NCBI GenBank assembly: GCA_036381255.1
Contig: DASVDG010000037.1
Span: forward strand, 62,001-126,000
Source: CALBZE01 sp036381255
GTDB taxonomy: Bacteria > Gemmatimonadota > Gemmatimonadetes > Longimicrobiales > RSA9
Reading direction: 5' to 3'
Length of the DNA stretch: 64,000 nucleotides
The translations under genes were made by a program, and so were the position numbers. The number at the start of each line of letters is the position of its first letter. The stretch's first letter is position 1. Of the stretch, positions 48,448-56,824 are shown in pieces. Below the pieces are notes generated by a model. The model saw only the letters and a list, made by a program, of their open reading frames with translations, was not told where the DNA came from and made no database searches.

Positions 48448-48592
48448 GCGCAGCGGTCAGGGGGTGGGCCGAAACGCGGTCCGACCCTCGACCCCTGAAC
48501 CCCGACGCCGGGCGCGGTCGCAGGCCCGGGCGGGCCGGACGCAGAGAGGAGAGGGGGCCTCGCCGGTGACAATTTTCACAGAAGCGAGGCAC

Positions 48593-50983
48593 ATGGCTGC
48601 ACAGTTTGCACGCGCCCCCCATCGGGGCGCCATGTCCGGGCCGACGCAGTCGGCGCCGAACGCTGCACTCCTCATCGACTTCGACAACGTCACGATGGGG
48701 ATCCGCAGCGACCTGTCGAAGGAACTCAAGAGTCTCCTCAACAGCGACATCATCAAGGGGAAGGTGGCGGTGCAGCGGGCGTACGCCGACTGGCGGCGCT
48801 ACCCGCAGTACATCGTCCCGCTCGCGGAGGCGTCGGTCGACCTGATCTTCGCGCCGGCGTACGGCAGCTCGAAGAAGAACGCGACGGACATCCGTCTCGC
48901 GATCGACGCGCTCGAGCTGGTCTTCACGCGGCCGGAGATCGGGACCTACATCCTGCTCTCGGGCGACTCCGACTTCAGCAGCCTGGTCCTCAAGCTGAAG
49001 GAGTACGGCAAGTATGTCATCGGCGTGGGGATCCGGGAGTCCGCTTCGGACCTGCTGGTCCAGAACTGCGACGAGTACTACTCCTACTCGGTCCTCTCGG
49101 GGCTGACGAAGGAGGACGACGAGGCGCGCGAGTCGCTGGACCCGTGGGTGCTGGCGGAGAAGGCGGTCCGGAAGATGGCCGCGCAGCACGACATCATGCG
49201 CTCGGACCGGCTGAAGCAGGTGATGCTGGAGCTGGACCCGAACTTCAACGAGAAGGAGCTCGGGTACAGCAAGTTCAGCAAGTTCCTGTCGGACGCGGTG
49301 GCGCGCGGCTGTCTGCACCTGAAGAAGGCGGACAACGGGCAGTGGGAGGTCGCGCCGGTCGAGCGGCCGACGGAGGAGGCCGCGCCCGAGGCGGCGAAGG
49401 AGCGCGAGACGCGTGCGTCGCGCGAGGACGGCCGTCGCTCGCGGGGCCGCGGCCGCGACCGTGATCGGAGCCGTGCGTCGGAGCGGCGCGACGCGGCCGC
49501 ACCGGAGCGGGACGAGCCGGCGCCGCGTGAAGACCTCGAGCCCGCCGCGCAGGCGGAAGCGCCCGCGGCGCCCGATGTCGCCGCGCAGGATGCCGATCCG
49601 CTGGCAGCCGCGTACGCGCTGCTGCGACGGGCCGTCGGCAGCGTCACGGAGAACGGCGGGTCCGCGCGCGATTCCGACGTGAAGCGGCGGATGCTCGAGC
49701 TGAAGCCGGGGTGGGACGAATCCACGCTCGGTTTCAGCAAGTTCAGCCGGTTCCTGCGGCAGGCGCACGATGCGGAGGTGATCGACCTGCAGAAGGTCGG
49801 GAACGGCACCTACGAGATCGTGCTTCCGGGCGGACGGGTCGAGCCGTCCGGCGATGCGCGGCCGAACGGCCGGGGCCGTCGTGGGTCGGCCGGCAGGGCC
49901 GGGCGCCGGGACGCGCCGGCGGCGAACGGGCGCGAGGCCGTGGTCGGCGCGGACGAGACCGCGGCGACGCCCGCGCCGGAGCCGAAGTCCGGCGAGACGG
50001 CGGGGGCCGGGGCGACCCGGGCGGATGCGAAGGCCGGTACGCCGGCGGGCGCGGCCGAGAAGGTCGCCAAGGCCGAGGAGTCGGTGCCGCAGGCCGGGAA
50101 GTCGGAAGCGGACGGCCACGCCGCGGCGGGCGAGCGGGCCGCGCCGGCGGATGCCGGGACGAAGTCGACGCCGGTGAGCCGGACCGGCACGCCAGGGATC
50201 GGGTTCCGGCGCGGCACGCGAGGCCGCGCGGCGATGGCGGGCCCGCCGCCGCTGCTCCCCGGCCAGACCGTCCGGCCGCGCGATTTGCAGAACGCCAAGG
50301 CGGGTGAACCGGAGCGGGCGGGGGCCGACGCGGGCCGGGCGGAGGCGCCCGCCGCATCGAAGCCCGCGTCCGACTCGAAGGCGACGCGGAAGGCCGATGT
50401 CGCGGCCGCCGCGAAGGACGCGAAGGCGCCGCTGGCGCCGGAGCTCGCGGGTCTGCCCACCGAGGCGGATGGGATTGTCGCCTACCTCTCGACGCGGTAC
50501 AAGGGCGTCGGGAAGAAGACCGCCGAGGCGCTGGTCGAGGCGTTCGGCGCCGCCGGCGTGTTCCGGACGCTCCACGGCGAGCCGGACCGGGTCCGCGAGG
50601 TCCTGGGCGCGCGCCGGGCGGAGTCGCTGCTGAATGCGTGGCAGTCGGACCTCGAGCACCGTCGCGCGGAGGCCGCGGCGGAGATCGCCGAGGCGGCGCA
50701 GTCGGCGGAGCCGAAGCCGGCCGCGAAGAAGGCGGCGAAGTCGACGAAGGCCGAGGCGAAGTCGACGAAGTCGACCCGGTCTCGTGCCCGCAAGGGCGCG
50801 TCGAAGGCGGCAAAGTCGAAGAAGGCCGCGAGCCCGGAGGCCGAAGCGACCGCGGCGGCTGTGGACGTCGCGGTGGAATCTGCGGAGGCCCCGGCCGAGC
50901 CGAAGAAGGCCGGTGGCCGGTCGCGCGGCCGTCGGGGCGGCCGGAAGCGTGCCAGGCCCAAGGTCGAGGCCGGCGCCGATTGA
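48593..50983 (+). CDS. NYN-domain RNase-like protein with two LOTUS/OST-HTH domains and a HhH domain
   Basis: A 796-residue protein. NYN/PIN-like nuclease domain (about 22-165) with ALLIDFDNV and LLSGDSDFSSLV acidic residues; two LOTUS (OST-HTH) modules, about 183-260 and 334-413, each ending in a matching core (LGYSKFSKFL, LGFSKFSRFL); a long Ala/Glu/Lys disordered stretch with RGRGRDRDRSR; a helix-hairpin-helix-like module about 621-686 (YKGVGKKTAEALVEAFG); and a Lys/Ala tail ending in GRRGGRKRARP. LOTUS domains bind RNA (G4 or GC-rich in MARF1/LOTUS literature), HhH binds DNA or RNA. ATG 48593 follows GAGG; ATG 48632 is possible. Its TGA overlaps the next ATG. Confidence 0.85.
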   Translation: MAAQFARAPHRGAMSGPTQSAPNAALLIDFDNVTMGIRSDLSKELKSLLNSDIIKGKVAVQRAYADWRRYPQYIVPLAEASVDLIFAPAYGSSKKNATDIRLAIDALELVFTRPEIGTYILLSGDSDFSSLVLKLKEYGKYVIGVGIRESASDLLVQNCDEYYSYSVLSGLTKEDDEARESLDPWVLAEKAVRKMAAQHDIMRSDRLKQVMLELDPNFNEKELGYSKFSKFLSDAVARGCLHLKKADNGQWEVAPVERPTEEAAPEAAKERETRASREDGRRSRGRGRDRDRSRASERRDAAAPERDEPAPREDLEPAAQAEAPAAPDVAAQDADPLAAAYALLRRAVGSVTENGGSARDSDVKRRMLELKPGWDESTLGFSKFSRFLRQAHDAEVIDLQKVGNGTYEIVLPGGRVEPSGDARPNGRGRRGSAGRAGRRDAPAANGREAVVGADETAATPAPEPKSGETAGAGATRADAKAGTPAGAAEKVAKAEESVPQAGKSEADGHAAAGERAAPADAGTKSTPVSRTGTPGIGFRRGTRGRAAMAGPPPLLPGQTVRPRDLQNAKAGEPERAGADAGRAEAPAASKPASDSKATRKADVAAAAKDAKAPLAPELAGLPTEADGIVAYLSTRYKGVGKKTAEALVEAFGAAGVFRTLHGEPDRVREVLGARRAESLLNAWQSDLEHRRAEAAAEIAEAAQSAEPKPAAKKAAKSTKAEAKSTKSTRSRARKGASKAAKSKKAASPEAEATAAAVDVAVESAEAPAEPKKAGGRSRGRRGGRKRARPKVEAGAD

Positions 50984-51585
50984 TGCCGCACCCGATCGGC
51001 GGCGCACCGCTTCCGCGTCGCTTCTTCGATCGCCCCGCCGAGGAGGTCGCCCGCGACCTCCTCGGCGCCGTTCTGGTGTCCACCACGGAGGGCGTGGCGA
51101 CGGCCGGCCGGATCGTGGAGACCGAGGCGTACGTCGGTCCGCACGACCCGGCCTCGCACGCCGCGGAGCGGGTCGGGCGGACGGCGCGGAACGCGGCGAT
51201 GTACGGCCCGCCGGGCACCGCCTACGTCTACAGGATCTACGGGCTGCACTGGTGCCTGAACGTGGTGACGGGAGCGGAGGAGTACCCCGCGGCGGTCCTG
51301 ATCCGCGCCATCGAGCCGACCGAGGGAGTCGAGCACATGCGGCATCGGCGCGGCGAGCTCCGTTCGGAGCGAATGCTCACGAACGGCCCCGGCAAAGTCG
51401 CCCAGGCGATGGGGATCACCGGCCGGGAGAACGGCCACCCGCTCGACCGGCCGCCGCTCGTCATCCACGAGGGCGAGCCGGTGGACGACGGCGACGTCGC
51501 CGTCGGGCCGCGGATCGGCATCACCCGGGCGGCGGACTGGCCGCTCCGGTTCCACGTCCGCGGCAACGCCTGGGTCTCGCGGTAG
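50983..51585 (+). CDS. 3-methyladenine DNA glycosylase (Mpg/AAG family)
   Basis: A 200-residue base-excision-repair enzyme of the AAG fold. RRFFDRPAEEVARDLLGAVL, ETEAYVGPHDPASHA (catalytic Glu in VETEAY), GPPGTAYVYRIYGLHWCLN, AVLIRAIEPTEG, LTNGPGKVAQAMGI, and RIGITRAADWPLRF. Family members excise alkylated purines. Starts by TGATG overlap with the NYN gene, so a link between the two is implied. The M19 gene follows 6 bases later. Confidence 0.94.
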   Translation: MPHPIGGAPLPRRFFDRPAEEVARDLLGAVLVSTTEGVATAGRIVETEAYVGPHDPASHAAERVGRTARNAAMYGPPGTAYVYRIYGLHWCLNVVTGAEEYPAAVLIRAIEPTEGVEHMRHRRGELRSERMLTNGPGKVAQAMGITGRENGHPLDRPPLVIHEGEPVDDGDVAVGPRIGITRAADWPLRFHVRGNAWVSR

Positions 51586-51591
51586 AGCGCC

Positions 51592-52722
51592 GTGGACGGG
51601 ATCCGGGTCTCCGAGCGCGCGCAACGCCTCCACCGCGACGGCCTCGTGGTGGACCTGCACGCCGACACGCCGACGGAGTGTTTCCTGGACCCGGAATACG
51701 ACTTCGGACGGCGCCACACGTCCGGCCACGTCGACCTGCCGCGCCTGCACGAGGGCGGCGTGGACGTCCAGTTCCTCATCGCGTGGGTCCCGGCCGAGTT
51801 GGCCGCCACGCCCGGGGCGTCGTTCCGTCACGCCGAACGGCTCATCGATGCCATCCACCGCGTCGCCGACCGCACGCCGGGCGTGCGGCTGGCCACCGAC
51901 GCGGCCGGGATCCGCGCCGCGCGCCGGGCCGGCGATGTCGCCGCGCTGATCGGCGTCGAGGGCGGCCACGCGATCGAGAACTCGCTCGAGCGGCTCCGCA
52001 CCCTCCACGCCCGCGGCGCCCGCTATCTCACCCTCACCTGGAACAACACCCACGACTGGGCGGACGCCGCCGGCGACACGCCGCGCCACGGTGGGCTCTC
52101 GGCTTTCGGCCGCGATGTCGTCCGAGAGCTCAACCGGCTCCGCATGCTCGTCGACCTCTCCCACGTGGCCGAGTCCACCTTCTGGGACGCCCTCGAGACC
52201 AGCACCGCGCCCGTCGTCGCGACCCACTCCAACGCCCACCGCCTCGCCCGCCACCACCGCAACCTGACCGACGAACAGCTCCGCGCCATCGGCGACACGG
52301 GCGGCATCATCGGCGTCAATGCGTTCCCCGCGTTCCTCGACACCGACTACGGCGCTGCCTACGAGCGCATCGCCGCCGAGACGACCGCGCTCGAAGCCCG
52401 TCTGCGTGCCGAGCTCGGCGACCCGGCGCGCGCACACCGCGACGCGATCGGCTGGCGCGACCGCGCGCTCGCCGCGCTCCCGCCCGTGCCCCTCGCCGCC
52501 CTCGCCGACCACGTCGAGCATATCGCACGCACCGCCGGCGTCGAGCACGTCGCCCTCGGCTGCGACTTCGACGGCATCCCGACCACGCCACGCGGCCTGC
52601 CACACATCGGCACGCTGCCGCGCCTCACCGAGCTCCTCCTCCGCCGCGGCTGGAGCGACGATGACCTGCGCCGCATCCTCGGCGGCAACGCACTGCGCGT
52701 CATCGCGAACGTCCTCGGCTGA
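51592..52722 (+). CDS. M19 membrane-dipeptidase-family zinc dipeptidase
   Basis: A 376-residue amidohydrolase-fold enzyme. Metal ligands: HxD in VVDLHADTP (about 22-24), Glu in IGVEGGHAIE, His in VDLSHVAE and THSNAH, and the late GCDFDGI. Related to renal and bacterial dipeptidases that cleave D/L dipeptides. No signal peptide, hence cytoplasmic or unusual export. Start GTG 51592. Third gene of the NYN/glycosylase unit, although with no obvious functional link. Confidence 0.9.
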   Translation: MDGIRVSERAQRLHRDGLVVDLHADTPTECFLDPEYDFGRRHTSGHVDLPRLHEGGVDVQFLIAWVPAELAATPGASFRHAERLIDAIHRVADRTPGVRLATDAAGIRAARRAGDVAALIGVEGGHAIENSLERLRTLHARGARYLTLTWNNTHDWADAAGDTPRHGGLSAFGRDVVRELNRLRMLVDLSHVAESTFWDALETSTAPVVATHSNAHRLARHHRNLTDEQLRAIGDTGGIIGVNAFPAFLDTDYGAAYERIAAETTALEARLRAELGDPARAHRDAIGWRDRALAALPPVPLAALADHVEHIARTAGVEHVALGCDFDGIPTTPRGLPHIGTLPRLTELLLRRGWSDDDLRRILGGNALRVIANVLG

Positions 52723-52816
52723 GCGCCGCCGGACGCGGGCTCGCTCGCGGTATTCATCGTCGTGAGCCGTGCCGGTCCGCCCGCCGTGTCGCGCCTCCCG
52801 GTGCGGTACCGGCGCC

Positions 52817-52831
52817 TGGCACGCCATCTGC
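52817..52831 (+). promoter_or_regulatory. Sigma-54-like -24/-12 element
   Basis: TGGCACG-CCAT-CTGC: GG and GC dinucleotides with correct spacing and only one mismatch to TGGCACG-N4-TTGC. Transcription would start about 48 bases before the small gene at 52891. No enhancer site was recognised. Confidence 0.5.
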
Positions 52832-52890
52832 GCCAAATGTTTCCGGCGCGACGAGCGTCACGAGGCAGCACGTTCGAAGGAGGTGAGGCT

Positions 52891-53088
52891 ATGGCGACTG
52901 TGCCGGGACCCAACCCGGACAAGCCACTGCCGCAGCCGGGTGCACCCGGCAAGGAGCTCCCGGTCGAACCGGAAGAAGAGCCGGATCACGTCGGGCCGGA
53001 ACGAACGGATGATCCGGATTGGTTGCCGAAGCCGTACGATCCGGATCGCGAGTACGAGGAGCCCGGGGTGCCCCTTGGTCGGGCGTAG
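52891..53088 (+). CDS. Small Pro/Glu/Asp-rich protein
   Basis: A 65-residue, acidic, proline-rich, probably disordered protein (ATVPGPNPDKPLPQPG, later DDPDWLPKPYDPDREY). It has the best ribosome site in the window, AAGGAGGTGAGG 4-8 bases before the ATG, and a sigma-54-like element upstream, so it is expressed as a real gene. No domain recognised. The region after it (53089-53639) is repeat-rich and has no supported gene. Confidence 0.65.
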   Translation: MATVPGPNPDKPLPQPGAPGKELPVEPEEEPDHVGPERTDDPDWLPKPYDPDREYEEPGVPLGRA

Positions 53089-53144
53089 GACGAGGCAGAG
53101 GCGTGGGAGGTCCCCCGGAGCTGCGAAGAGCGGTTTCCGGGGGA

Positions 53145-53322
53145 CGTCGCGTTTCGGGGTTGTCGCGTGTCCGGGGGGGCGCGTTTCAGGGGGTGTCGCG
53201 TCTTGGGGTGTCGCGTTTCCGAATTGTCGTGCTTCCGAGTTGTCGGGATTTGGGGTTGTCGCGTTGGTGGGGTTGTCGCGTTTCCGAGTTGGCGCGTTTC
53301 CGAAGTTGTTGCGTTTCGGGGG
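53145..53322. repeat. Degenerate tandem repeat, about 11 copies of a 16-bp unit
   Basis: Copies resemble GTCGCGTTTCCGAGTT (mostly 15-18 bases) from 53145 to 53322; some are G-rich variants such as GTCGCGTCTTGGGGT. The period is not a multiple of three, and no spacer/repeat contrast as in CRISPR exists. Confidence 0.8.
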
Positions 53323-53500
53323 GCACCACGGCTCGGCGGCATGAAATTCGGATCACGCGGCGGACCGGAGCGGGTGGGGCGAGTTCTCTACGGTGGCCGG
53401 CGGCGAGGCGGCGGCAGGGGTCCGGAGCTGCTGTACGGGTTTGTCCGGCGCACGCCGGGAGGTCGGGAGACGGGTGGGCCTTCCAGGCACCGCCAGGCGC

Positions 53501-53546
53501 CGTTCCCGTTCCCGGCCGTCCGGTTCGGGAACGGGGAACGGGAACG
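53501..53546. repeat. 13-bp inverted repeat of GGGAAC units
   Basis: CGTTCCCGTTCCC (53501-53513) is the exact reverse complement of GGGAACGGGAACG (53534-53546). The hexamer family is the same as in the repeat at 60157-60281, and both are followed by AACGTnTACGGG. Confidence 0.75.
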
Positions 53547-53639
53547 TGTACGGGCGGGGGCGGAATGGATTTTGCCCCCGGCGAGCGGCGGGCGTGCGTC
53601 GGGCGACGCGCGGCGGAGCCAGGAAGCGAGGGGGCCACG

Positions 53640-54419
53640 GTGGAACCGGTCATCGGAGGAGAGCGGGCGGAGGAAGCGACGCCGGCGGCGTTGCGCAGCC
53701 GGGTCGAGGCGCTGGGGCCGTGGTTCCATGACATCGACCTGGGACAGGGCGTTCGTACGGCGCCGAACCACCCGCTGGGCAACTTCCTCCAGGAGATCTG
53801 GTTCCACGTGGGGCGGTACCTGCCGGAGGACCTGACGGGCCGGACGGTGCTGGACATCGGATGCAATGCGGGGTTCTACGCGCAGCAGTTGCGGCGGCGG
53901 GGCGCGGCGGTGCTGGGGATCGACCACGACGAGCGGTACCTCGAGCAGGCGCGGTTCGCGGCGGAGGTGAACGGGCTGGACATCGAGTACCGTCTCATGG
54001 ACACGTACGACGTCGACCGGCTGGAGCAGCGCTTCGACTACGTGCTGTTCATGGGCGTTCTCTACCACCTGCGCTACCCGCTCTACGCGCTGGACAAGGT
54101 GGCGAAGCTGCCCCGGCGCCGCTTGATCGTCCAGTCGATGATCCGGGGCGTGGGCGGGGCAGTGCCGGTCCCGGAGGACGCGCCGATCACGGAGCGCGCG
54201 ATGTTCGAGCATCCGCGCTTCCCGGCGATGTACTTCATCGAGAGGCGGTACGCGGGCGACCCGACGAACTGGTGGGTCCCGAACGAGGCGTGCATGGAGG
54301 CGATGCTCCGCTCGGCGGGGCTGCGCATCACGGCGCACCCGTTCACGGAGCTGTGGGTCTGCGAACCGGCGGGCGCGGAGCCGCGCACCGCCGCGCGACG
54401 ACCGACGGGTGCCGCCTGA
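53640..54419 (+). CDS. SAM-dependent methyltransferase related to CmoB
   Basis: A 259-residue class I methyltransferase. The SAM loop is TVLDIGCNAGFYAQQL, preceded by WFHVGRYLPEDLTGR and followed by LGIDHDERYLEQARFA and FDYVLFMGVLYHLRYPLYAL. The segment WYHD-type start (LGPWFHDIDLGQGVRTAP) is shared with CmoB (tRNA-U34 carboxymethyltransferase) and its relatives. I recall a family of such proteins (TIGR04290) that sits in sugar-enzyme gene clusters; this must be checked. Start GTG 53640 after GAGGGG. Its position at the head of sugar genes suggests a glycan or nucleotide-sugar substrate rather than tRNA. Confidence 0.82.
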   Translation: MEPVIGGERAEEATPAALRSRVEALGPWFHDIDLGQGVRTAPNHPLGNFLQEIWFHVGRYLPEDLTGRTVLDIGCNAGFYAQQLRRRGAAVLGIDHDERYLEQARFAAEVNGLDIEYRLMDTYDVDRLEQRFDYVLFMGVLYHLRYPLYALDKVAKLPRRRLIVQSMIRGVGGAVPVPEDAPITERAMFEHPRFPAMYFIERRYAGDPTNWWVPNEACMEAMLRSAGLRITAHPFTELWVCEPAGAEPRTAARRPTGAA

Positions 54420-54446
54420 CCGATCGCCGCCGACCGTTTCGGCGGC

Positions 54447-55337
54447 TCACGCATTCCCTCGCAGATACCTGTGCGCGACCCAGCGCGCGAAGTACGCGAA
54501 GTCGCCGATGTCGCGGGGGGGCGAGGTGTGGTGGGGGCGGATCCCGGCCGAGGGCGGGGTGAAGCAGAGCGTGAGCGTCGTGTGAAACGGTCCCAGGGCT
54601 TCGACCAGGCGGTCGAACCACGCGGCGCCGCCGCGCTGGTGCCACTCGGCCCAGGAGAGGCCGGTCCGGACGTGGCGGACGCCGAGGCGGCGCAGCCATT
54701 CGACCGTCGCCTCGAGGCGGTCGTGGTCTTCGAAGTGGATCCACTGACACACCCCCAGCTCGGGATCGAATTCGCGAAGCGCCGGCTTGGGCGAGCCATC
54801 GGCGCGCAGTAGGCCGAAGTGGAAGTGGCGCCAGTACGCGGAGCCCTCCGCCGCGCCGTGGCGGGTGGTCGCCTCTCGCTCGGGCGAGAGGTCGAAGAGG
54901 GTGTACCAGTGCACCCGTTCGGCGGCCCGTTTCAGGATCGGTGCGATGCGCCGTAGCCCCCACGCCATGTTGCACTCGGACGCCCAGCTACTCACGCCCG
55001 TCTCGGTGACCCAGACGGGCATGCCGAACTCCTCGCGTACCTCCAGGATCTTCCGCGGCCAGTCTTCCGGGTGCCAGAGGTTCCAGTCGTAGGGGAACCC
55101 GTGGAGCGCGATGACATCGAGCTTGCGGAGGAGGCCGTGCCTGTCGAGGAGCCGGAGGAACGACGGGTCGATCGGGCTGACGCCGCCGAGGATGAGGCGG
55201 GTGCGGGGCGCGGCCGTGCGGATCTCGTCGGCGGCCAGGCCGGCCATCTCGGAGAAGATGGCCCAATCGGGGTCCAGCTCCCGGTCCCAGTGCGACATGT
55301 TGTTCGGCTCGTTCCAGAGCATGACGGCCTCGATCAT
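54447..55337 (-). CDS. GH-A clan glycosidase (GH39-like), apparently circularly permuted
   Basis: A 296-residue protein that begins almost at the acid/base strand: Glu10 in MLWNEPNN. It continues through LDVIALHGFPYDW, the nucleophile strand with Glu112 in PVWVTETG, and a typical barrel end (FGLLRADGSPKPAL, about 174-187). Instead of stopping it goes on with LRRLGVRHVRTGLSW, a strand with LTLCFTPP, and AYFARWVAHRYLRG, which are the features expected before the acid/base strand. Thus strands run 4-5-6-7-8-1-2-3. ATG 55337 is preceded by GGAGCGGCAAGG, and the upstream reading frame holds nothing glycosidase-like. No signal peptide. The 3' end is 27 bases from the convergent methyltransferase gene. 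Confidence 0.8.
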   Translation of the reverse strand: MIEAVMLWNEPNNMSHWDRELDPDWAIFSEMAGLAADEIRTAAPRTRLILGGVSPIDPSFLRLLDRHGLLRKLDVIALHGFPYDWNLWHPEDWPRKILEVREEFGMPVWVTETGVSSWASECNMAWGLRRIAPILKRAAERVHWYTLFDLSPEREATTRHGAAEGSAYWRHFHFGLLRADGSPKPALREFDPELGVCQWIHFEDHDRLEATVEWLRRLGVRHVRTGLSWAEWHQRGGAAWFDRLVEALGPFHTTLTLCFTPPSAGIRPHHTSPPRDIGDFAYFARWVAHRYLRGNA

Positions 55338-55407
55338 CGCCTTGCCGCTCCATGATGGGTTGATGGGGAAAGGCCGAGTGTGGCGAGTCGCGGAGCGGCG
55401 TCGATGT

Positions 55408-55423
55408 TGCAAGGGGCGTTCCA
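55408..55423 (-). promoter_or_regulatory. Strong sigma-54-like promoter element of the glycosidase gene
   Basis: On the minus strand TGGAACG-CCCC-TTGCA, one mismatch to TGGCACG-N4-TTGCA, about 71 bases before the glycosidase ATG. Plus-strand elements for the divergent epimerase gene, at 55475-55490 and 55504-55518, are weaker. The region 55338-55716 contains no gene. Confidence 0.6.
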
Positions 55424-55716
55424 CGCGTCGCGGCGCGGGTGGAATCGGCGTGAGCGGCGCGGAAATCGGCCATATGGTACAGAATTTGAATGCTGCTGCG
55501 GCTTGGCAGAAATCCCGCATCTCACCCGGCGAACGGAGGCGCTGATACTCCTGGAGGACCCGACCCCGAAGCGCGGCGCACTCGTAGGGCATTCGACCCC
55601 GTGGCGGGCGGTGGCAGCATCCCGGGCCCGGCCACGACGGCCGGGGGCGTCCGGTCCGAACCGCCCGGTCGTAGCAGGGGAGACGCGGCCTCGGCCGCAA
55701 CACTGCGGAGAAGGGC

Positions 55717-56790
55717 ATGAGCTTGGGAAGCGATAGAGCGGTGGTGATCACGGGGGGAGCGGGCTTCATCGGCAGCAACCTTGCCGATGCCCTCCTTCGC
55801 GCGGGTGAACGGGTCATCGTCTACGACAATCTGTCGCGTCCCGGCACGGAGAAGAACCTGCGGTGGCTGGTGCAGCGGCACGCGAAGGGGCTGGAGGTCG
55901 AGATCGCGGACATCCGGGACGCGGACCGGGTCGGGCGGGTGGTGGAGCGGGCGCACACGGTCTACCACCTGGCGGCGCAGGTCGCGGTCACGTCGTCGGT
56001 GACGGATCCGGGGCACGACTTCGCGGTGAATGCGGAAGGGACGCTGAACGTGCTCCAGGCGGCGCGCGACGCGGCCGACCCGCCGGCGGTGCTGTTCACG
56101 TCGACGAACAAGGTCTACGGCGCGCTCGCCGGGGTGCCGGTGGTGTTGAACGGGACGCGGTACCTGTTCGAGGACCGGCGCAGGGGGATCGCGGAGGATC
56201 AGCCGCTCGACTTCCACTCGCCGTACGGCTGCTCGAAGGGGGCGGCGGATCAGTACGTCCGGGATTACGCCCGCATCTACGACCTCCCGACGTGCGTCTT
56301 TCGCATGAGCTGCATCTACGGCCCGCGGCAGTTCGGGACCGAGGACCAGGGGTGGGTGGCGCACTTCGTGATCTCGGCGTTGAGCGGCCGGCCGATCACG
56401 CTGTACGGCGATGGCAAGCAGGTGCGGGACATCCTGTTCGTGGAGGACCTGGTCGACCTGATGATCCGGAGCGCGCGCCGGGCGCGCGAGGAGCCGGGGC
56501 GCATCTACAACGTCGGCGGTGGCGCCGGGAATGCGGTCTCGCTCGTGGAGCTGCTGGAGCTGCTGGAGCGGGAGCTGGGTCGGCCGGTCGAGCGGCGGCA
56601 CGCGCCGTGGCGGCCGGGCGACCAACGGATCTACATCAGCGACATCGACAAGCTGCGGCGCGAGCTCGACTGGGCGCCCCGGGTGTCGAAGGAAGAAGGG
56701 GTGCGCCGACTGATCGCGTGGATCCAGGAGAACGCGACCGCCCTGCTTCCGTCGCGTGCGGCGCGGGTCGAGCAGCCGCTGTCGGCCTGA
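55717..56790 (+). CDS. NAD-dependent epimerase/dehydratase, CDP-paratose 2-epimerase-like
   Basis: A 357-residue extended short-chain dehydrogenase acting on a nucleotide sugar. VVITGGAGFIGSNLAD (NAD loop), AHTVYHLAAQVAV, the subfamily mark TSTNKVYG as in CDP-tyvelose 2-epimerase, active-site Y-G-C-S-K, GPRQFGTEDQGWVAHFV. The start follows GGAGAAGGG. First of four plus-strand genes within 35 bases or less of one another, apart from the dehydrogenase. The exact sugar (CDP-hexose, UDP-sugar) is open. Confidence 0.88.
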   Translation: MSLGSDRAVVITGGAGFIGSNLADALLRAGERVIVYDNLSRPGTEKNLRWLVQRHAKGLEVEIADIRDADRVGRVVERAHTVYHLAAQVAVTSSVTDPGHDFAVNAEGTLNVLQAARDAADPPAVLFTSTNKVYGALAGVPVVLNGTRYLFEDRRRGIAEDQPLDFHSPYGCSKGAADQYVRDYARIYDLPTCVFRMSCIYGPRQFGTEDQGWVAHFVISALSGRPITLYGDGKQVRDILFVEDLVDLMIRSARRAREEPGRIYNVGGGAGNAVSLVELLELLERELGRPVERRHAPWRPGDQRIYISDIDKLRRELDWAPRVSKEEGVRRLIAWIQENATALLPSRAARVEQPLSA

Positions 56791-56824
56791 CCCTATCCCG
56801 GACCCGGTCCGGGCACCGAAGCCC

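Noticed and set aside
53145..53322. Possible CRISPR array
   Set aside because: Units are adjacent with no unique spacers, and no cas genes are nearby.
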